Shown: positions 1 to 13,525, counted from the first letter of the stretch. The stretch is DNA of 49,831 nt from Vicinamibacteria bacterium (GCA_019694155.1 JAIBCN010000007.1:1-49831); one strand, 5' to 3'. Program-made: numbers and translations. Notes: generated by a model not told the origin, from the sequence alone.

Positions 1-455
1 CGGAGATGGCGGTACTGGAAACGAGCACGCTCGCCGACCATCGCGCAAGCGTTCTCTTCGAGCAGAGCCGCGACGCGAAGATCGGAGCGGGTGTCGGCCT
101 GCTCGGACTTCTCCTTGGCATGGTGGGACTGTACGGCGTGATTTCCCTGGTCGCGGTCGCGCGCACGAAGGAGATCGGTGTGCGGATGGCGCTCGGCGCG
201 CGGCGATCCGACGTGCTGGCCCTGGTGCTCGGACGCGGCGTCCGGCTCGCGGCGACGGGCGCGCTGCTGGGCGCGCTCGCGGGGCTTGCCGCGGCGCGCG
301 TGCTGGCGAGCCGGCTTCACGGCGTCGCCCCGACCGATCTCGCTTCGTTCGCGGCGGGAACGGCGTGCCTGCTGATCGCGGCCCTCGCCGCGAGCGCGGT
401 CCCCGCCATCGCCGCATCCCGGATCGACCCCATCGCGGCGATTCGCGAGGAGTAA
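1..455 (+). CDS. ADOP/MacB-type ABC transporter permease, C-terminal fragment (5' end outside window)
   Basis: This is the last ~150 residues of a large FtsX/MacB-type permease; the frame is open to the left edge, so the start lies outside the window. Visible parts are a membrane helix (IGAGVGLLGLLLGMVGLYGV), the family motif around RTKEIGVRMALGAR that links the last FtsX helices, and two more helices ending in the usual tail (ASRIDPIAAIREE). Orphan permeases of this type are abundant in Acidobacteriota; their substrates are unknown, with export of small molecules, peptides or lipoproteins being the usual guess. It converges on the gene at 468..1511 with 12 bp between the stop codons. No ATPase gene is visible here. 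Confidence 0.9.
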   Translation, partial: EMAVLETSTLADHRASVLFEQSRDAKIGAGVGLLGLLLGMVGLYGVISLVAVARTKEIGVRMALGARRSDVLALVLGRGVRLAATGALLGALAGLAAARVLASRLHGVAPTDLASFAAGTACLLIAALAASAVPAIAASRIDPIAAIREE

Positions 456-467
456 CAAGGGGGCCGC

Positions 468-1511
468 TTACCGCCGCTTTCGGACTCTCGGCGCCGGCGG
501 GGGCGGCCCGGCGGCGCGCGCCACCAGGTCAACGATCGCCTGCTCCGACGTCACCTTGCCGTCGAGCCATGGGCGCCACGCCGCATCGAGGGCCGCCCGC
601 AAGGACTCCCGGCCGTTCCAGATGCCCGTCTTCTCGGCGTAGGGCACGTGACCGGGCACGGCACGCCGGGTCGCCTCCCCCGCGGTGTAGAAGATCATGG
701 CGTGGGTCAGCCATTCGTCCACCGCGACCCGCTTGACCGCCGCAGCCGACTGGAGCCGCCGCAGCATGGCGTCGTCCCACTGGTGCATGGACTCATGAAA
801 GGCAGTTTCGAGAGCGAGCGAGCCCTGCATGTCCGGGGCGACGCTCGACATGAGGATGAGCGGGCCGCGCGTCGAAAAGGCGCCCGCCCAGTTCGTGTAG
901 GCGCAGATGTGCACGGGGAAGCCGTTGCGGGGCCAGGAGACGCCGTAGGACCGCGTGACCAGGCCCAGAATCGGCCTCTGGTACGCCTGGAGCAGGCGCT
1001 CCATTCCCGCCTGAAACCGCTGATTGGCCGCGAGGTGCACAGGCCAGAATGTCCGGCGATAGATGGGCGCCGCCGATTCGAGGGCGGTCCGCGTACCGGG
1101 ATCGATGCGCGTGGTCGGGATGAGAGTCGGCGCGTCGCTCGCCGCCGCCAGGTCGAGAGCCGCCGCGATGAGCGTCTCGTCGAAGACCGGATCGAGGCTG
1201 CTCGCGCCGGACGCGTACCAGTCGACGGCGCGCCGCCAGGTCGCCGCCTCCTCCGCGTTCATGTCCTTCAGGCCGCGTTCCTCGTCGGGCCCCGCGGTGG
1301 CGACCGCGGAGCGCGTGGCATCGGGCGCCTTGGAATGGGCGCGGCCGAGGACGTAGAGGAACTGGTGGAGGTTCAGCCAGAAGGCGTTTGTGGTGAAACG
1401 GAAGGGCGCCGCCTGCTGGAACATCTGAGCCCGGGCCGGGCCCGGCGCGAGAGCGAGCAGCAGGGCGAGCGCCGGCACGCGGAGCAAAGACCGGTGAGCC
1501 ACGTCCCTCAT
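468..1511 (-). CDS. Exported putative zinc-metallopeptidase-like protein (HExxH), unknown function
   Basis: A 347-residue protein with a clear Sec signal peptide (MRDVAHRSLLRVPALALLLA..ARAQ, about 29 residues). I do not recognise the family. The strongest feature is HESMH at residues 239-243, a HExxH zinc-binding pattern, followed about 25 residues later by DEWLTHAMIFY, which could supply a third ligand. The tail is basic and proline rich. It starts 7 bp after the argG stop codon and is probably co-transcribed with it, although a secreted hydrolase has no obvious link to arginine synthesis. The HExxH reading is by motif only; chance occurrence is possible. Confidence 0.75.
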   Translation of the reverse strand: MRDVAHRSLLRVPALALLLALAPGPARAQMFQQAAPFRFTTNAFWLNLHQFLYVLGRAHSKAPDATRSAVATAGPDEERGLKDMNAEEAATWRRAVDWYASGASSLDPVFDETLIAAALDLAAASDAPTLIPTTRIDPGTRTALESAAPIYRRTFWPVHLAANQRFQAGMERLLQAYQRPILGLVTRSYGVSWPRNGFPVHICAYTNWAGAFSTRGPLILMSSVAPDMQGSLALETAFHESMHQWDDAMLRRLQSAAAVKRVAVDEWLTHAMIFYTAGEATRRAVPGHVPYAEKTGIWNGRESLRAALDAAWRPWLDGKVTSEQAIVDLVARAAGPPPPAPRVRKRR

Positions 1512-1518
1512 AACGACG

Positions 1519-2901
<1,383 letters not shown>

Positions 2902-2986
2902 TCATGGCGGGAGTTTACGTGGCCCTTCCTGCTACATTCGAGGGTCGCCGTCAGGGCGGCGTGACGAGGAGAATCAGGCAGGTCCG

Positions 2987-4525
2987 ATGGTGAGAGCATC
3001 CAGGAACAGCGGACGGAAACGCGGTCTGTCGCCGGAAATCCAGATCGCGACCGGCGCGTCGCACGACGGAGCCCCGCTCCATACGCGGGTCTACCGGCAG
3101 TTGCGGGAGCACATGCTGCAAGGCGCTTTGAGCCAGGGCGCCCGGCTCCCTTCCGCCCGCACGCTGGCCGCGGACCTCGGCGTGTCGAGGAACACGGTGG
3201 AGACGGCTTTCGACCAGCTCGTCGCGGAGGGGTTCGTGGTGAGGCGTGTGGGGTTCGGTTCGGTGGTGGCCGACTCTCTGGGCGACATCGCGCCCTTCTC
3301 GAAGTCGAGGCAGGCGCCATCCGCGCGCGGCGCGCAGACCCCGCCTTCCGCATCGCCCGCGCGGCTGGGCCGGCGCGGCCTCCTCATGACGGAACTCGGA
3401 CGCGCGGAGATCGCCGCGGATCCCGAGGCCCTTCCCTGCACCACCCACATCGAGGGGTTTCCCCGCAAGACGTGGAATCGCTTCATGGCGAGACAGGCGC
3501 GCCGGGGCGGCGCCGCGATTCTGGGGTCGCGGCCCCAGCAGGGGTCCGCCGAACTGCGCGAACAGATCGCCCGGTACGCGGCCCTCGCCCGGGGCCTGCG
3601 CTGCGAGGCCGGACACGTTCTGGTGGTGAGCAGCACCCAGCAGGCCCTCGACCTCGCGGCGCGGGTGCTGCTCGACCCGGGCGACACCGCCTTCGTCGAA
3701 GAACCCGGCTACCCAAGCGCCCGCGCAGCGCTCCGCGCGGCCGGCGCGAAGGTAAGGGTGGCGCCCGTGGACGAGGACGGGGTGGTGGTGGAGAAGCTCC
3801 CTGTCTCGCACGGGCGGCACGTCCTCTACCTCACGCCGTCGCATCAGTTCCCCACCGGCGTCACCCTGACCCTCTCGCGGAGACTCGCCCTTCTCGCCCG
3901 GGCGGCCGCGACCGGGGGCTTCATCCTCGAGGACGACTACGACAGCGAATTCCGATTCGACGGCCGGCCTCTCGCGGCGCTGCAGGCACTCGACACGAAC
4001 GGACGGGTTCTCTACATCGGCACTTACAACAAGGTCCTCTTCCCCGGCCTGCGCCTCGCCTACATCGTCCTTCCCGGCTCCCTCGTGGAGCCGTTTCTGG
4101 CCGCCCGGCGCATCACCGACGGCTATTCGCCGCCGCTCGCCCAGGCCTGCCTCGCCGAGTTCATGGCGAGCGGTCACTTCGGCGGCTACATGCGCGAGGC
4201 GCGGCAGCACTATGCGCAGAGAAGCGCCCTTCTCGTGGAAAGGGCTACGAAGGCGTGGGGGGATGCGGTCTCCCTCGGGCCCGCTTCGACCGGCCTGCAC
4301 CTCGTGGCGCACCTGCACCCCGGGCTCGATGACCAGGCCATCGCGAAAGCGGTGCAGATCCCGGGAATGGGAGTGGCCGCGCTTTCCCGCTACTACGCCG
4401 GGCCTCACAAGAAGCCCGGCCTGCTCCTCAGCTACGGCGCCGCCTCTCCGCAGGCCATCGCCGAATGCGTGGACCGCCTGACGCCGCATGTGACGGCGCG
4501 TCCGAAGGAGCGGAGGAAGAGATAG
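2987..4525 (+). CDS. MocR/PdxR-type transcription regulator (GntR helix-turn-helix plus aminotransferase domain)
   Basis: A 512-residue fusion. Residues ~30-95 are a GntR winged helix (LREHMLQGALSQGARLPSAR..LAADLGVSRNTVETAFDQL), and residues ~150-500 are a fold-type I aminotransferase domain. The PLP lysine is K349 in IGTYNKVLFPGLRLAY, and the conserved DDYDSEFRFDGRPL block is present, so PLP binding is likely. Such proteins sense PLP or an amino compound and commonly bind direct repeats. It is divergent from argG across 124 bp. The target is not known; a repeated TGGCCC/TGGACC element found at 6918-6949 and 10157-10188 has a MocR-like direct-repeat layout and is a candidate, but this is a guess. 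AGG sits 8 nt before the ATG. Confidence 0.93.
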   Translation: MVRASRNSGRKRGLSPEIQIATGASHDGAPLHTRVYRQLREHMLQGALSQGARLPSARTLAADLGVSRNTVETAFDQLVAEGFVVRRVGFGSVVADSLGDIAPFSKSRQAPSARGAQTPPSASPARLGRRGLLMTELGRAEIAADPEALPCTTHIEGFPRKTWNRFMARQARRGGAAILGSRPQQGSAELREQIARYAALARGLRCEAGHVLVVSSTQQALDLAARVLLDPGDTAFVEEPGYPSARAALRAAGAKVRVAPVDEDGVVVEKLPVSHGRHVLYLTPSHQFPTGVTLTLSRRLALLARAAATGGFILEDDYDSEFRFDGRPLAALQALDTNGRVLYIGTYNKVLFPGLRLAYIVLPGSLVEPFLAARRITDGYSPPLAQACLAEFMASGHFGGYMREARQHYAQRSALLVERATKAWGDAVSLGPASTGLHLVAHLHPGLDDQAIAKAVQIPGMGVAALSRYYAGPHKKPGLLLSYGAASPQAIAECVDRLTPHVTARPKERRKR

Positions 4526-4582
4526 GAACTCCCTTCCCTCGAGCCGACGCTTTCGGACGCGCCTCCTGGGTTCGGCGCGCGC

Positions 4583-7549
<2,967 letters not shown>

Positions 7550-7563
<14 letters not shown>

Positions 7564-10123
7564 GCGCCTCGTTGAACTGGGCCTCGAAGGCCTTCACCGC
7601 GGTCAGGGCGGGGGCGTCGTCCTTGTAGCGTGTCTTCAGGAGATCGAAGGCCGCCTGCCCGCGGGGATCGCCGAGGGTGGCGATCAGCAGCGCGTTGCTG
7701 AAGATGTCGTTCACGTCGTTCTCGGCCATCGACCTTGAGAGCCGTTCCGCGACGATCGGGTAGGCGAGGGCGCCTTTCCCCAGAGCGGCAAGCGTCTCCG
7801 CGCCGGCGATCCGGAAGTCCCAGCGGGAGGTGGCGAGGGTCCAGCGCCGCGCGGCCTGGTCCTTCACGGCCTGGAGAGCGAGGGCCGCCGCCCGCGGGTC
7901 CCCGAGTTCCTTGAGGCCGATGAGGCCGCTCAGGATGTTCTCCCCCTTCCAGGATGGGATCTTCATCACGTCGCTCAGGGCGCGAAAGGCCCGCGGGCTC
8001 CGGCTGCGACCAAGTGCGATGGCTGCGGCATAGGAGACGGGATGGCTCACATCGCAGAGCAGCTCGGCGTAGAGGGGCGCGAACTTCGGGTCGCGCGTGA
8101 GACCCAGGGCGCCCACCGCGGCCGAGCGCACCCACGACTTCTCCCTCCCTATCGCCGCCACCAGAGCCTCGGTGGTGGCAGGGTCGAGGATGGCGGGACG
8201 CGCAGGGTCGGGCGGGGTCAGGAGACCGGTGAGCTGCAACAGGGCGTTGTAGCGGAGCCGCCAGAAAGGGTCGCTCTCGGCGATCTTCAGCAGCGTGGAG
8301 AGAACCATGGCCTTCTCCGCGGCGACCGTGCCGTCGGCGCGGGCGAGTTTCACCATTTCCGCCATGGCCCACCGCCTCCCGGTAACGTCGGTGTCGCGCC
8401 GCGCCTGCTCGATCAGTTCGTCGAGGCTCTTTGGAAACACGACTTCCTTGATCCAGGTGCTCTCGTGATCGAAGCCGACGATCCTGGGCGCCGCGGCCTG
8501 CGGAAAGGTGAAGGTGTTGAGCGGCGCCGCCTCGAGCCACACGGCCTCGACCCGGCCGTCGATGGCGATGTCGAGCTTGCCCTCAAAGAACCCGGCCTGT
8601 GTCTGCTTCACGTCGAGGGTCAGCAGGCGCCGGACCTCGTCGTAACGGCTCGCCACCTCGAACACCGGATGGCCCGCCTTGAAGACCCACTGATCGAAGA
8701 ACCACCGGAGCGACTCCCCGCTCTCCTGCTCGACGGCCCGCCGAAAATCGTCGGTGGTTACCGGGTGGCCTGAATTGGCGGCCACGTAGCGCCGGATCGC
8801 CCGCCGCCAGGCCTCCTCGCCCACGTGCTTTCGAAGCATGTGCAGCACGAGAGCCCCGCGATTGTAGGGATAGACGCTGTTGCCGAAGTCCGCCTGGTCC
8901 TCGCTCCCGGCGGCCACGACCGGGTACCGCGGCTGCGCCTTGAAGGCGGCGAGGTAGAAGTTCATGTCCCCCTGCATCTGCCAGAGCAGGAACTCCTCGC
9001 GGCCGTTCCGGTATTCGTTGTAGAGGCCGTCGAAGTAGTGGCCGAAGGCGCGATCGAGCCACTGGTGCCGCCAGTCACGCGCGGCCACGCGCCCGGTGAA
9101 CCATTGACGGGCGAGCGCCTCGGCGCTGAGGCCGTCCCAGAGGAAGCGATAGTCCTCGTGCGTGGGCTCGTCGTCGACCATGTTCTCGGTCAGGGTCGCG
9201 GTGGCGCTGCCGGTCACGCCCCAGGGAAGGTCCTGCACGAAGACCTGCGAGTAGCGCGAAAAGGGATAGCGCGCGCCCGTCAGCTCGGAGAAGAAGCGCA
9301 TCATGTCGGGCACGCGAACAACGCTGGCCGCGGTCGCCTCGCGTTCATCGGGGTACGAGAAGCTGTGCAGGGGGATGGAGTCCCATGCCTGCTTCACTTC
9401 GGTGTACTCCGAGGCCACGAACGTGGTCTGGTGATTGGGATGAGGGATATCCATCTTCCAGTGGAAGGTGCGCGTTCCATCGGCGTGGACCGAGGTGGAC
9501 ACGAGTTCGCCGTTTCCGATGGCGGTCAGGGGCGCGGGCACGGTGGCCCTGAGTTCGAGAGTGCGGAAATCGTCCGGCGCGTCGTAGCCTGGAAACCAGT
9601 AGCGATTGGAAGCGAACTCCCCCATCGACCAGATCTGCGGCCGCTTGATGGGTTCGGTCGAGGTGGGCGAGAAGAACCGGAGCCCCTTCCCGTTGCTTCC
9701 GGAGAGGCTGTTCGGATCGGACTCATTCACCTTCCGTGTCCGGTAGGCGATGGTGAAGGCGACGCTCTCCCCCGCCGCGTAGCTTCGGTCGAGGCTGATC
9801 ACCAGGCCGTCGTCCGAGTCCCCGCCGTCGTAGGCGAAGGCGAGGGGCGTCCCGTTCGCGAGGGTGACCGATTCGATGGCGAGCATCCCGGCGTCGAGAG
9901 CCACACGAGCCGCCGGGCGCAGCAGGGAAAGGGTGATGGCGGCGGCGCCCCTCGCCTGCCGGGCCTTCAGGTCGAAGGTCAGATCGAGGCTGATGTGGTG
10001 GATGTCGATGAGGCGGATGCGCTCTCGCGCGGGTTCGGGCCCGCCCTCGAGGGCGCGCGTGGATCGGGCGAGGATGAGGGCGAGGGCAAGGAGGCCGGCT
10101 CTGAAGGCTGAAGTCGTCTGCAT
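7550..10123 (-). CDS. Exported M1-aminopeptidase-like protein without a zinc site (pseudo-peptidase) with HEAT-like C-terminus
   Basis: From the ATG at 10123 the protein has 857 residues and starts with a signal peptide (MQTTSAFRAGLLALALILAR..). The order is M1 N-terminal beta-sandwich (DIHHISLDLTFDLKARQARG), thermolysin-like domain, beta domain, then HEAT/ARM-like helical repeats (~540-857). The fold is clearly M1, but the active site is gone: HExxHQWF is replaced by EALARQWF (residues 335-342), the downstream LNEGFA glutamate is replaced in LDRAFG (356-361), and the substrate-anchoring GAMEN/GGMENAS block reads GVTGSAT (302-308). It should therefore not be a metallopeptidase; binding or scaffolding is possible, as in the dead M1 fold of TAF2. 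An upstream GTG at 10189 would add 22 residues that overlap the 32-bp repeat and is less likely. Confidence 0.85.
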
Positions 10124-10156
10124 GCCGGCCAAGATGGCACGCGGGTGGACCCATGT

Positions 10157-10188
10157 GAAGGTCCATTTGGCAAAGGGCGATGGGGCCA
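10157..10188 (-). promoter_or_regulatory. 32-bp element, copy 2, upstream of the M1-like gene
   Basis: Read on the minus strand this begins TGGCCCCATC and ends AAATGGACCTTC. It matches copy 1 (6918-6949) at 26 of 32 positions and keeps the 23-bp spacing of the TGG cores. It ends 34 bp before the ATG of the M1-like gene and points toward it, so it could be an operator or activator site. Confidence 0.5.
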
Positions 10189-10252
10189 CATGGCCGGCCG
10201 CCGCTTCCGTGTTCCCTGCTCGAGGCGCCCGGTCTCCCGGAAGGTGGAAGCG

Positions 10253-11221
10253 CTAAGCCGCGATCTCGACCACGACCTTCCCGCACACCCGCCCGGCTTC
10301 GAGATCGACGAGGGCGCCCGGCACCTGTCGCAGCGGGATCCGGCGGTCGATGACCGGCGTCACCGCGCGCCCCTCGACAAGGTCCACGACGCGTTGTGTG
10401 ACGGTGTGGTGTTCCCGCGACGCGAGCAGGATGAACCGCTGGCGCACGAAGGGCGCCAGAAGCAGAGCGAGCATCTGTCGCCCGAATCCCGCGGTCCAGT
10501 CGCCGCCGTTCTCGCCGCCCACGAAGACCAGGCGTCCGGTGGGGGTGAGCGCGCCGCGAAGCCGGCTGAGCGGCGTGTTGCCGCCGAGATCGAGGATCAC
10601 GTCGTAGGGCTCGGTGGTGAAGTCGGTCGTCCTGTAGTCGATCACGCGGTCGGCGCCCACCGCCCGGACCGTCTCGAGCTTCGCGGTGCTCGCGACGCCG
10701 GTGACGTGCGCGCCCCGCGCTTTCGCCATCTGCACCGCGTATGTGCCGACACCACCGGAGGCGCCGACGATGAGGACCCGTTCTCCGGCCAGGAGCTTCG
10801 CGGCGTCGATCGCCTGCAGCGCCGTTCCGCCCGAGACGGCGAGCGCGGCGGCTTCCGCGAACGACAACGACTTCGGTTTGTGCACCAGCTTGTCCACCCG
10901 GGCGCGGGCGAACTCGGCGAACGAGCCGCGCCCGGTGCCGAGCACGTCGTCGCCGGCGCGGAAACGCGCAACGCCCACGCCGACCTCGACGACCGTCCCC
11001 GCGAGATCGAGGCCGGCCACCGGCTCCTTGGGCGCGAAGAGTCCAAAGCCCATCAGGCGCATGAGGTAAGGGCGCCCGGTCATCAAGTGCCATGTCCCCC
11101 GATCTATCGCGGCGGCTTCGACCTTCACGAGCACCTCGCCGGGACCGGGACTCGGGCGAGGGGTGGTGTCGACGCGGAGCACTTCGGTGTGGCCGTAGCC
11201 GGACTGTAGCAACGCCTTCAT
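10253..11221 (-). CDS. NAD(P)-dependent MDR-family oxidoreductase (quinone reductase-like, zinc-free)
   Basis: A 322-residue medium-chain dehydrogenase/reductase of the quinone oxidoreductase (zeta-crystallin-like) group. The N-terminal GroES-like domain is visible (VEAAAIDRGTWHLMTGRPYLMRLMGFG), followed by the Rossmann motif VGASGGVGTYAVQMAKARGAHV. Structural and catalytic zinc cysteines are absent, as expected for this group, which usually reduces quinones or activated alkenes with NADPH. The start at 11221 is chosen because AGGAG lies 8 nt upstream; a start 9 codons earlier has no such site. A 34-codon membrane peptide ends 23 bp upstream on the same strand. Confidence 0.92.
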   Translation of the reverse strand: MKALLQSGYGHTEVLRVDTTPRPSPGPGEVLVKVEAAAIDRGTWHLMTGRPYLMRLMGFGLFAPKEPVAGLDLAGTVVEVGVGVARFRAGDDVLGTGRGSFAEFARARVDKLVHKPKSLSFAEAAALAVSGGTALQAIDAAKLLAGERVLIVGASGGVGTYAVQMAKARGAHVTGVASTAKLETVRAVGADRVIDYRTTDFTTEPYDVILDLGGNTPLSRLRGALTPTGRLVFVGGENGGDWTAGFGRQMLALLLAPFVRQRFILLASREHHTVTQRVVDLVEGRAVTPVIDRRIPLRQVPGALVDLEAGRVCGKVVVEIAA

Positions 11222-11244
11222 CTGCGATCTCCTGGCGGGGTTTC

Positions 11245-11349
11245 TCAAAGGGCGAGGATCGCGGCGCGGCCGACGGACAGCGCGGCGCCCGCGTAACCGA
11301 TGGTGAGGATCATGCAGAGGCTTCCGGTGACGACGAGGACGTTGGACAT
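11245..11349 (-). CDS. Possible small membrane peptide (34 aa) or gene remnant
   Basis: A 34-codon frame (starting MSNVLVVTGSLCMILTIGYA) that is almost wholly one hydrophobic segment and ends 23 bp before the oxidoreductase start. The same frame continues upstream without a stop for about 35 more codons (..LLVGIPANLIHESAR-M..) but has no start codon there, so it may be the tail of a decayed membrane protein gene. The ribosome site is weak (GAAAG). It lies between the AraC gene and the oxidoreductase. Confidence 0.25.
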   Translation of the reverse strand: MSNVLVVTGSLCMILTIGYAGAALSVGRAAILAL

Positions 11350-11478
11350 GCGTGCGCTTTCGTGGATGAGGTTGGCGGGAATGCCAACAAGGAGAGTGTC
11401 GCAGCGGGGCCTCGGGTCAGGCTTGAACGGCCCCGCTCTTGTCCATGAACGAATCGGCTATTCGCTCCCCCGATGGGG

Positions 11479-12405
11479 TCAGCGGGGGGCGGGGCGCGAC
11501 TCGCCGGATGGATCGAAGGGAGGCGCGATCTGGGCAAACTCGCCGTACATGAGCGCCGAGGGCGCCATCCCCACCATCTGATAGAAGGTCCTCGTCAGGT
11601 GGGCCGCGTCGGCGAAGTCGGCGGCGTGGGCCGCGGCCGCGATGGTGCGCTCGGCCGCGATCGCCACCATGGCGCGGGTGAGCTTGCGCCACAGCATGTA
11701 GCGGCTGAAGGGCAGTCCCATCTGCTGCTTGAAGAGGTGCGCAAACCGGCTGGGCGAGAGAAAGGCGAGCTTTGCCGCGCTTGCGAGCGAGATGCGGAGA
11801 TCGTCGGACTTCCGGATCGCGGCCAGCACATCCGTCACGCGCGGGTCGAGGCGGCGCAGGGGCGGCGCCCCCGGGCTCAGCTCCTGGACGCAGTGGCGAA
11901 TGAGCGTCTGCACGTCCATGCTTTCGAAAGGCTTCTCCATGAACGCGCGGATCTCCCAGACACAGGAGGCAAGTCGCGCTTCGGGCACGACGGTGATGTC
12001 ATCCCGGAGCGAAGCGCGAAGCCACGCTCCCTCACTCGATTCCGGGTCGACGAACAGCATCGCCGCCGAAGCTCCCCGGCAGTCGAAAGAATGCGTCACG
12101 TCCGGTTGCACCACGATCCCGCAGGCTTCCCGCCATTTCTGGTCGCGGCCGCAGACGACCATACGGCCCTCGAGCGCAACCACGATCTGGATGGCGTGAT
12201 GCGCGTGCGGCGGCACCACACCGGTGCCGCGGCCCAGCAGCAGAAATCCGCCTTCCCACAGGTACCAGCGGGGCACGCTCAGCCAGCGATAGGACTCACC
12301 CGAAGGCGACCGCTTCTCCTCGTCGCCCGTTCCATCGGCCTCGCGGCGCTTCGGCTGCACGGCGGTTACTGTAGCCGTTTTGTTCAAGAAGAACGGCGGG
12401 AGCAT
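11479..12405 (-). CDS. AraC-family transcription regulator
   Basis: A 308-residue regulator with an N-terminal cupin-type sensor region (GTGVVPPHAHHAIQIVVALEGRMVV) and the C-terminal double helix-turn-helix of AraC/XylS proteins (LRISLASAAKLAFLSPSRFAHLFKQQMGLPFSRYMLW, then DAAHLTRTFYQMVGMAPSAL). Its ATG at 12405 has GGGAG about 9 nt upstream. That ribosome site is inside a C/G-rich palindrome (12408-12426). It is divergent from the small membrane protein at 12509 and precedes the oxidoreductase unit on the same strand, either of which could be a target. The ligand is unknown. Confidence 0.92.
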   Translation of the reverse strand: MLPPFFLNKTATVTAVQPKRREADGTGDEEKRSPSGESYRWLSVPRWYLWEGGFLLLGRGTGVVPPHAHHAIQIVVALEGRMVVCGRDQKWREACGIVVQPDVTHSFDCRGASAAMLFVDPESSEGAWLRASLRDDITVVPEARLASCVWEIRAFMEKPFESMDVQTLIRHCVQELSPGAPPLRRLDPRVTDVLAAIRKSDDLRISLASAAKLAFLSPSRFAHLFKQQMGLPFSRYMLWRKLTRAMVAIAAERTIAAAAHAADFADAAHLTRTFYQMVGMAPSALMYGEFAQIAPPFDPSGESRPAPR

Positions 12406-12407
12406 TC

Positions 12408-12426
12408 AATCTCCCCCGGGGGGATT
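12408..12426. promoter_or_regulatory. C/G-rich palindrome over the araC-type ribosome site
   Basis: The sequence AATCTCCCCCGGGGGGATT is a near-perfect 19-nt inverted repeat only 3 nt upstream of the AraC-type start codon. It contains the GGGGGAG ribosome site of that gene, so it could be an operator or an RNA hairpin that hides the ribosome site. Confidence 0.35.
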
Positions 12427-12508
12427 CCAAATAAGTTCCTCCCATGAACCAACCCGTTCGAATCCCGTTCCCTGTAACCGGCCGCCTGGGGCGGCGGAGG
12501 CGCGAAAA

Positions 12509-12931
12509 GTGAGCATCCCTGTCGGCGTCGCTCTCGCCCTCCTCATCGCGGCCTTCGCTCGCCTTTCCGGCTTCGATCGCGACCGCAGCTTCTACGCGAC
12601 CGTGCTCATCGTGGTTGCCTCGTACTATGTCCTCTTCGCGGCGATGGCCGGTTCATCGTGGGCCCTGCTTCTCGAGTCGATCTTGATGGCGGCCTTTGCC
12701 GCGGCGGCGATTGCGGGCTTCAAGGGCCGTCCCTGGCTGATCGTCGCCGGTCTCGCCGGGCACGGCGTCATGGACTTCTTCCACCATCACCTCGTCATGA
12801 ACCCCGGGGTGCCCGAATGGTGGCCGGGCTTCTGCCTCGGCTACGACGTGGGGGCGGCGGCCTGCCTGGCTTGGATCATCCGGGCCCGGCCGCCCGTCAC
12901 CCCACACTCCGCGCCTTCCACGGCGATTTGA
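12509..12931 (+). CDS. Small integral membrane protein, unknown function
   Basis: A 140-residue protein, nearly all membrane helices (about four: SIPVGVALALLIAAFARLSG, YATVLIVVASYYVLFAAMAG, WALLLESILMAAFAAAAIAG, GAAACLAWIIRA). The GTG start at 12509 is chosen because GGAGG lies about 8 nt upstream and an ATG-initiated extension to 12380 would add a hydrophilic stretch unlike the rest. A histidine-rich loop (GHGVMDFFHHHLVMNPGVPEWW) between helices 3 and 4 could bind metal or sit at an active site. I do not recognise the family. Divergent from the AraC regulator. Confidence 0.7.
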   Translation: MSIPVGVALALLIAAFARLSGFDRDRSFYATVLIVVASYYVLFAAMAGSSWALLLESILMAAFAAAAIAGFKGRPWLIVAGLAGHGVMDFFHHHLVMNPGVPEWWPGFCLGYDVGAAACLAWIIRARPPVTPHSAPSTAI

Positions 12932-12951
12932 GAAAGGGCGAGGGCCGCAGC

Positions 12952-13470
12952 TCAGCGGTTGCGCACGAACAGCCGATCGACGGAGAGAGCGCCGCTGCCG
13001 CGCAGCATCACCACGAGGGCGAGGCCGATCGCCAGAAGGTGGTACTCGAATCCCTCGCCCGCCTGGGTGCCGCCCCAGTTCATGAAGAAGCCGTTCGCGT
13101 GGTGGACGGTCGCGATGGCGCCGATCATGATGGCGGCGATGCCCGCGGAAGTGGCGCGGCCCGCGATGCCGAGAACGAGGGCGAGCGCGCCCACCGACTC
13201 GAGCAGGATGATGAGCGCCGCGAGAGGCGCGGGCAGATTCATAGGTCCGGTGAGGAAGCCCATGGCGCCGCCGAAACCCGGACCGCCGAACCAGCCGAAG
13301 AGCTTCTGTGCGCCGTGCGGCAGCATCACCGCGCCGAGGGTGATTCGTGCGGCGGTGGCCGACCAGTCACGGTCCGTCGCGAGCAGGGCGCTCAGGCCGC
13401 GCAGGACGAGGCTCTGATCGGACAGGGGCTTCGTAGTCGAGGTGGGATAGGCAGGGATCACTGTGGTCAT
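12952..13470 (-). CDS. DoxX-family membrane protein
   Basis: A 172-residue DoxX protein with four membrane helices. The DoxX signature is present (ARITLGAVMLPHGAQKLFGWFGG..FGGAMGFLTGPMNLP, then LIILLESVGALALVLG). These proteins are often linked to redox or thiol stress, and some work with SodA and SseA in mycobacteria. The ATG at 13470 is preceded by AAGGAGA. Its promoter (TTGACC at 13524-13529, TAAATA read on the plus strand at 13502-13507, 16-bp spacer) starts right at the end of marR, and a palindrome shared with the marR promoter (13486-13500) covers the start region. It is therefore probably repressed by the adjacent MarR protein. Confidence 0.93.
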   Translation of the reverse strand: MTTVIPAYPTSTTKPLSDQSLVLRGLSALLATDRDWSATAARITLGAVMLPHGAQKLFGWFGGPGFGGAMGFLTGPMNLPAPLAALIILLESVGALALVLGIAGRATSAGIAAIMIGAIATVHHANGFFMNWGGTQAGEGFEYHLLAIGLALVVMLRGSGALSVDRLFVRNR

Positions 13471-13485
13471 TGGTTCGTCTCCTTG

Positions 13486-13500
13486 TATGTGTTGAAACAC
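13486..13500. promoter_or_regulatory. MarR operator at the doxX promoter
   Basis: TATGTGTTGAAACAC, an imperfect inverted repeat (GTGTT/AACAC-like arms), differs by one base from the site at 14027-14041. It lies between the -10 region and the ribosome site of doxX, where a bound repressor would block transcription. Confidence 0.7.
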
Positions 13501-13525
13501 GTAAATAGTCAAAAAAAAGGGCCGG

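Noticed and set aside
2918..2950. A third copy of the TGGCCC/TGGACC element upstream of the MocR-type gene
   Set aside because: TGGCCCTT is present, but the sequence 23 bp further is GGTCGCC rather than TGGACC; too weak to count.
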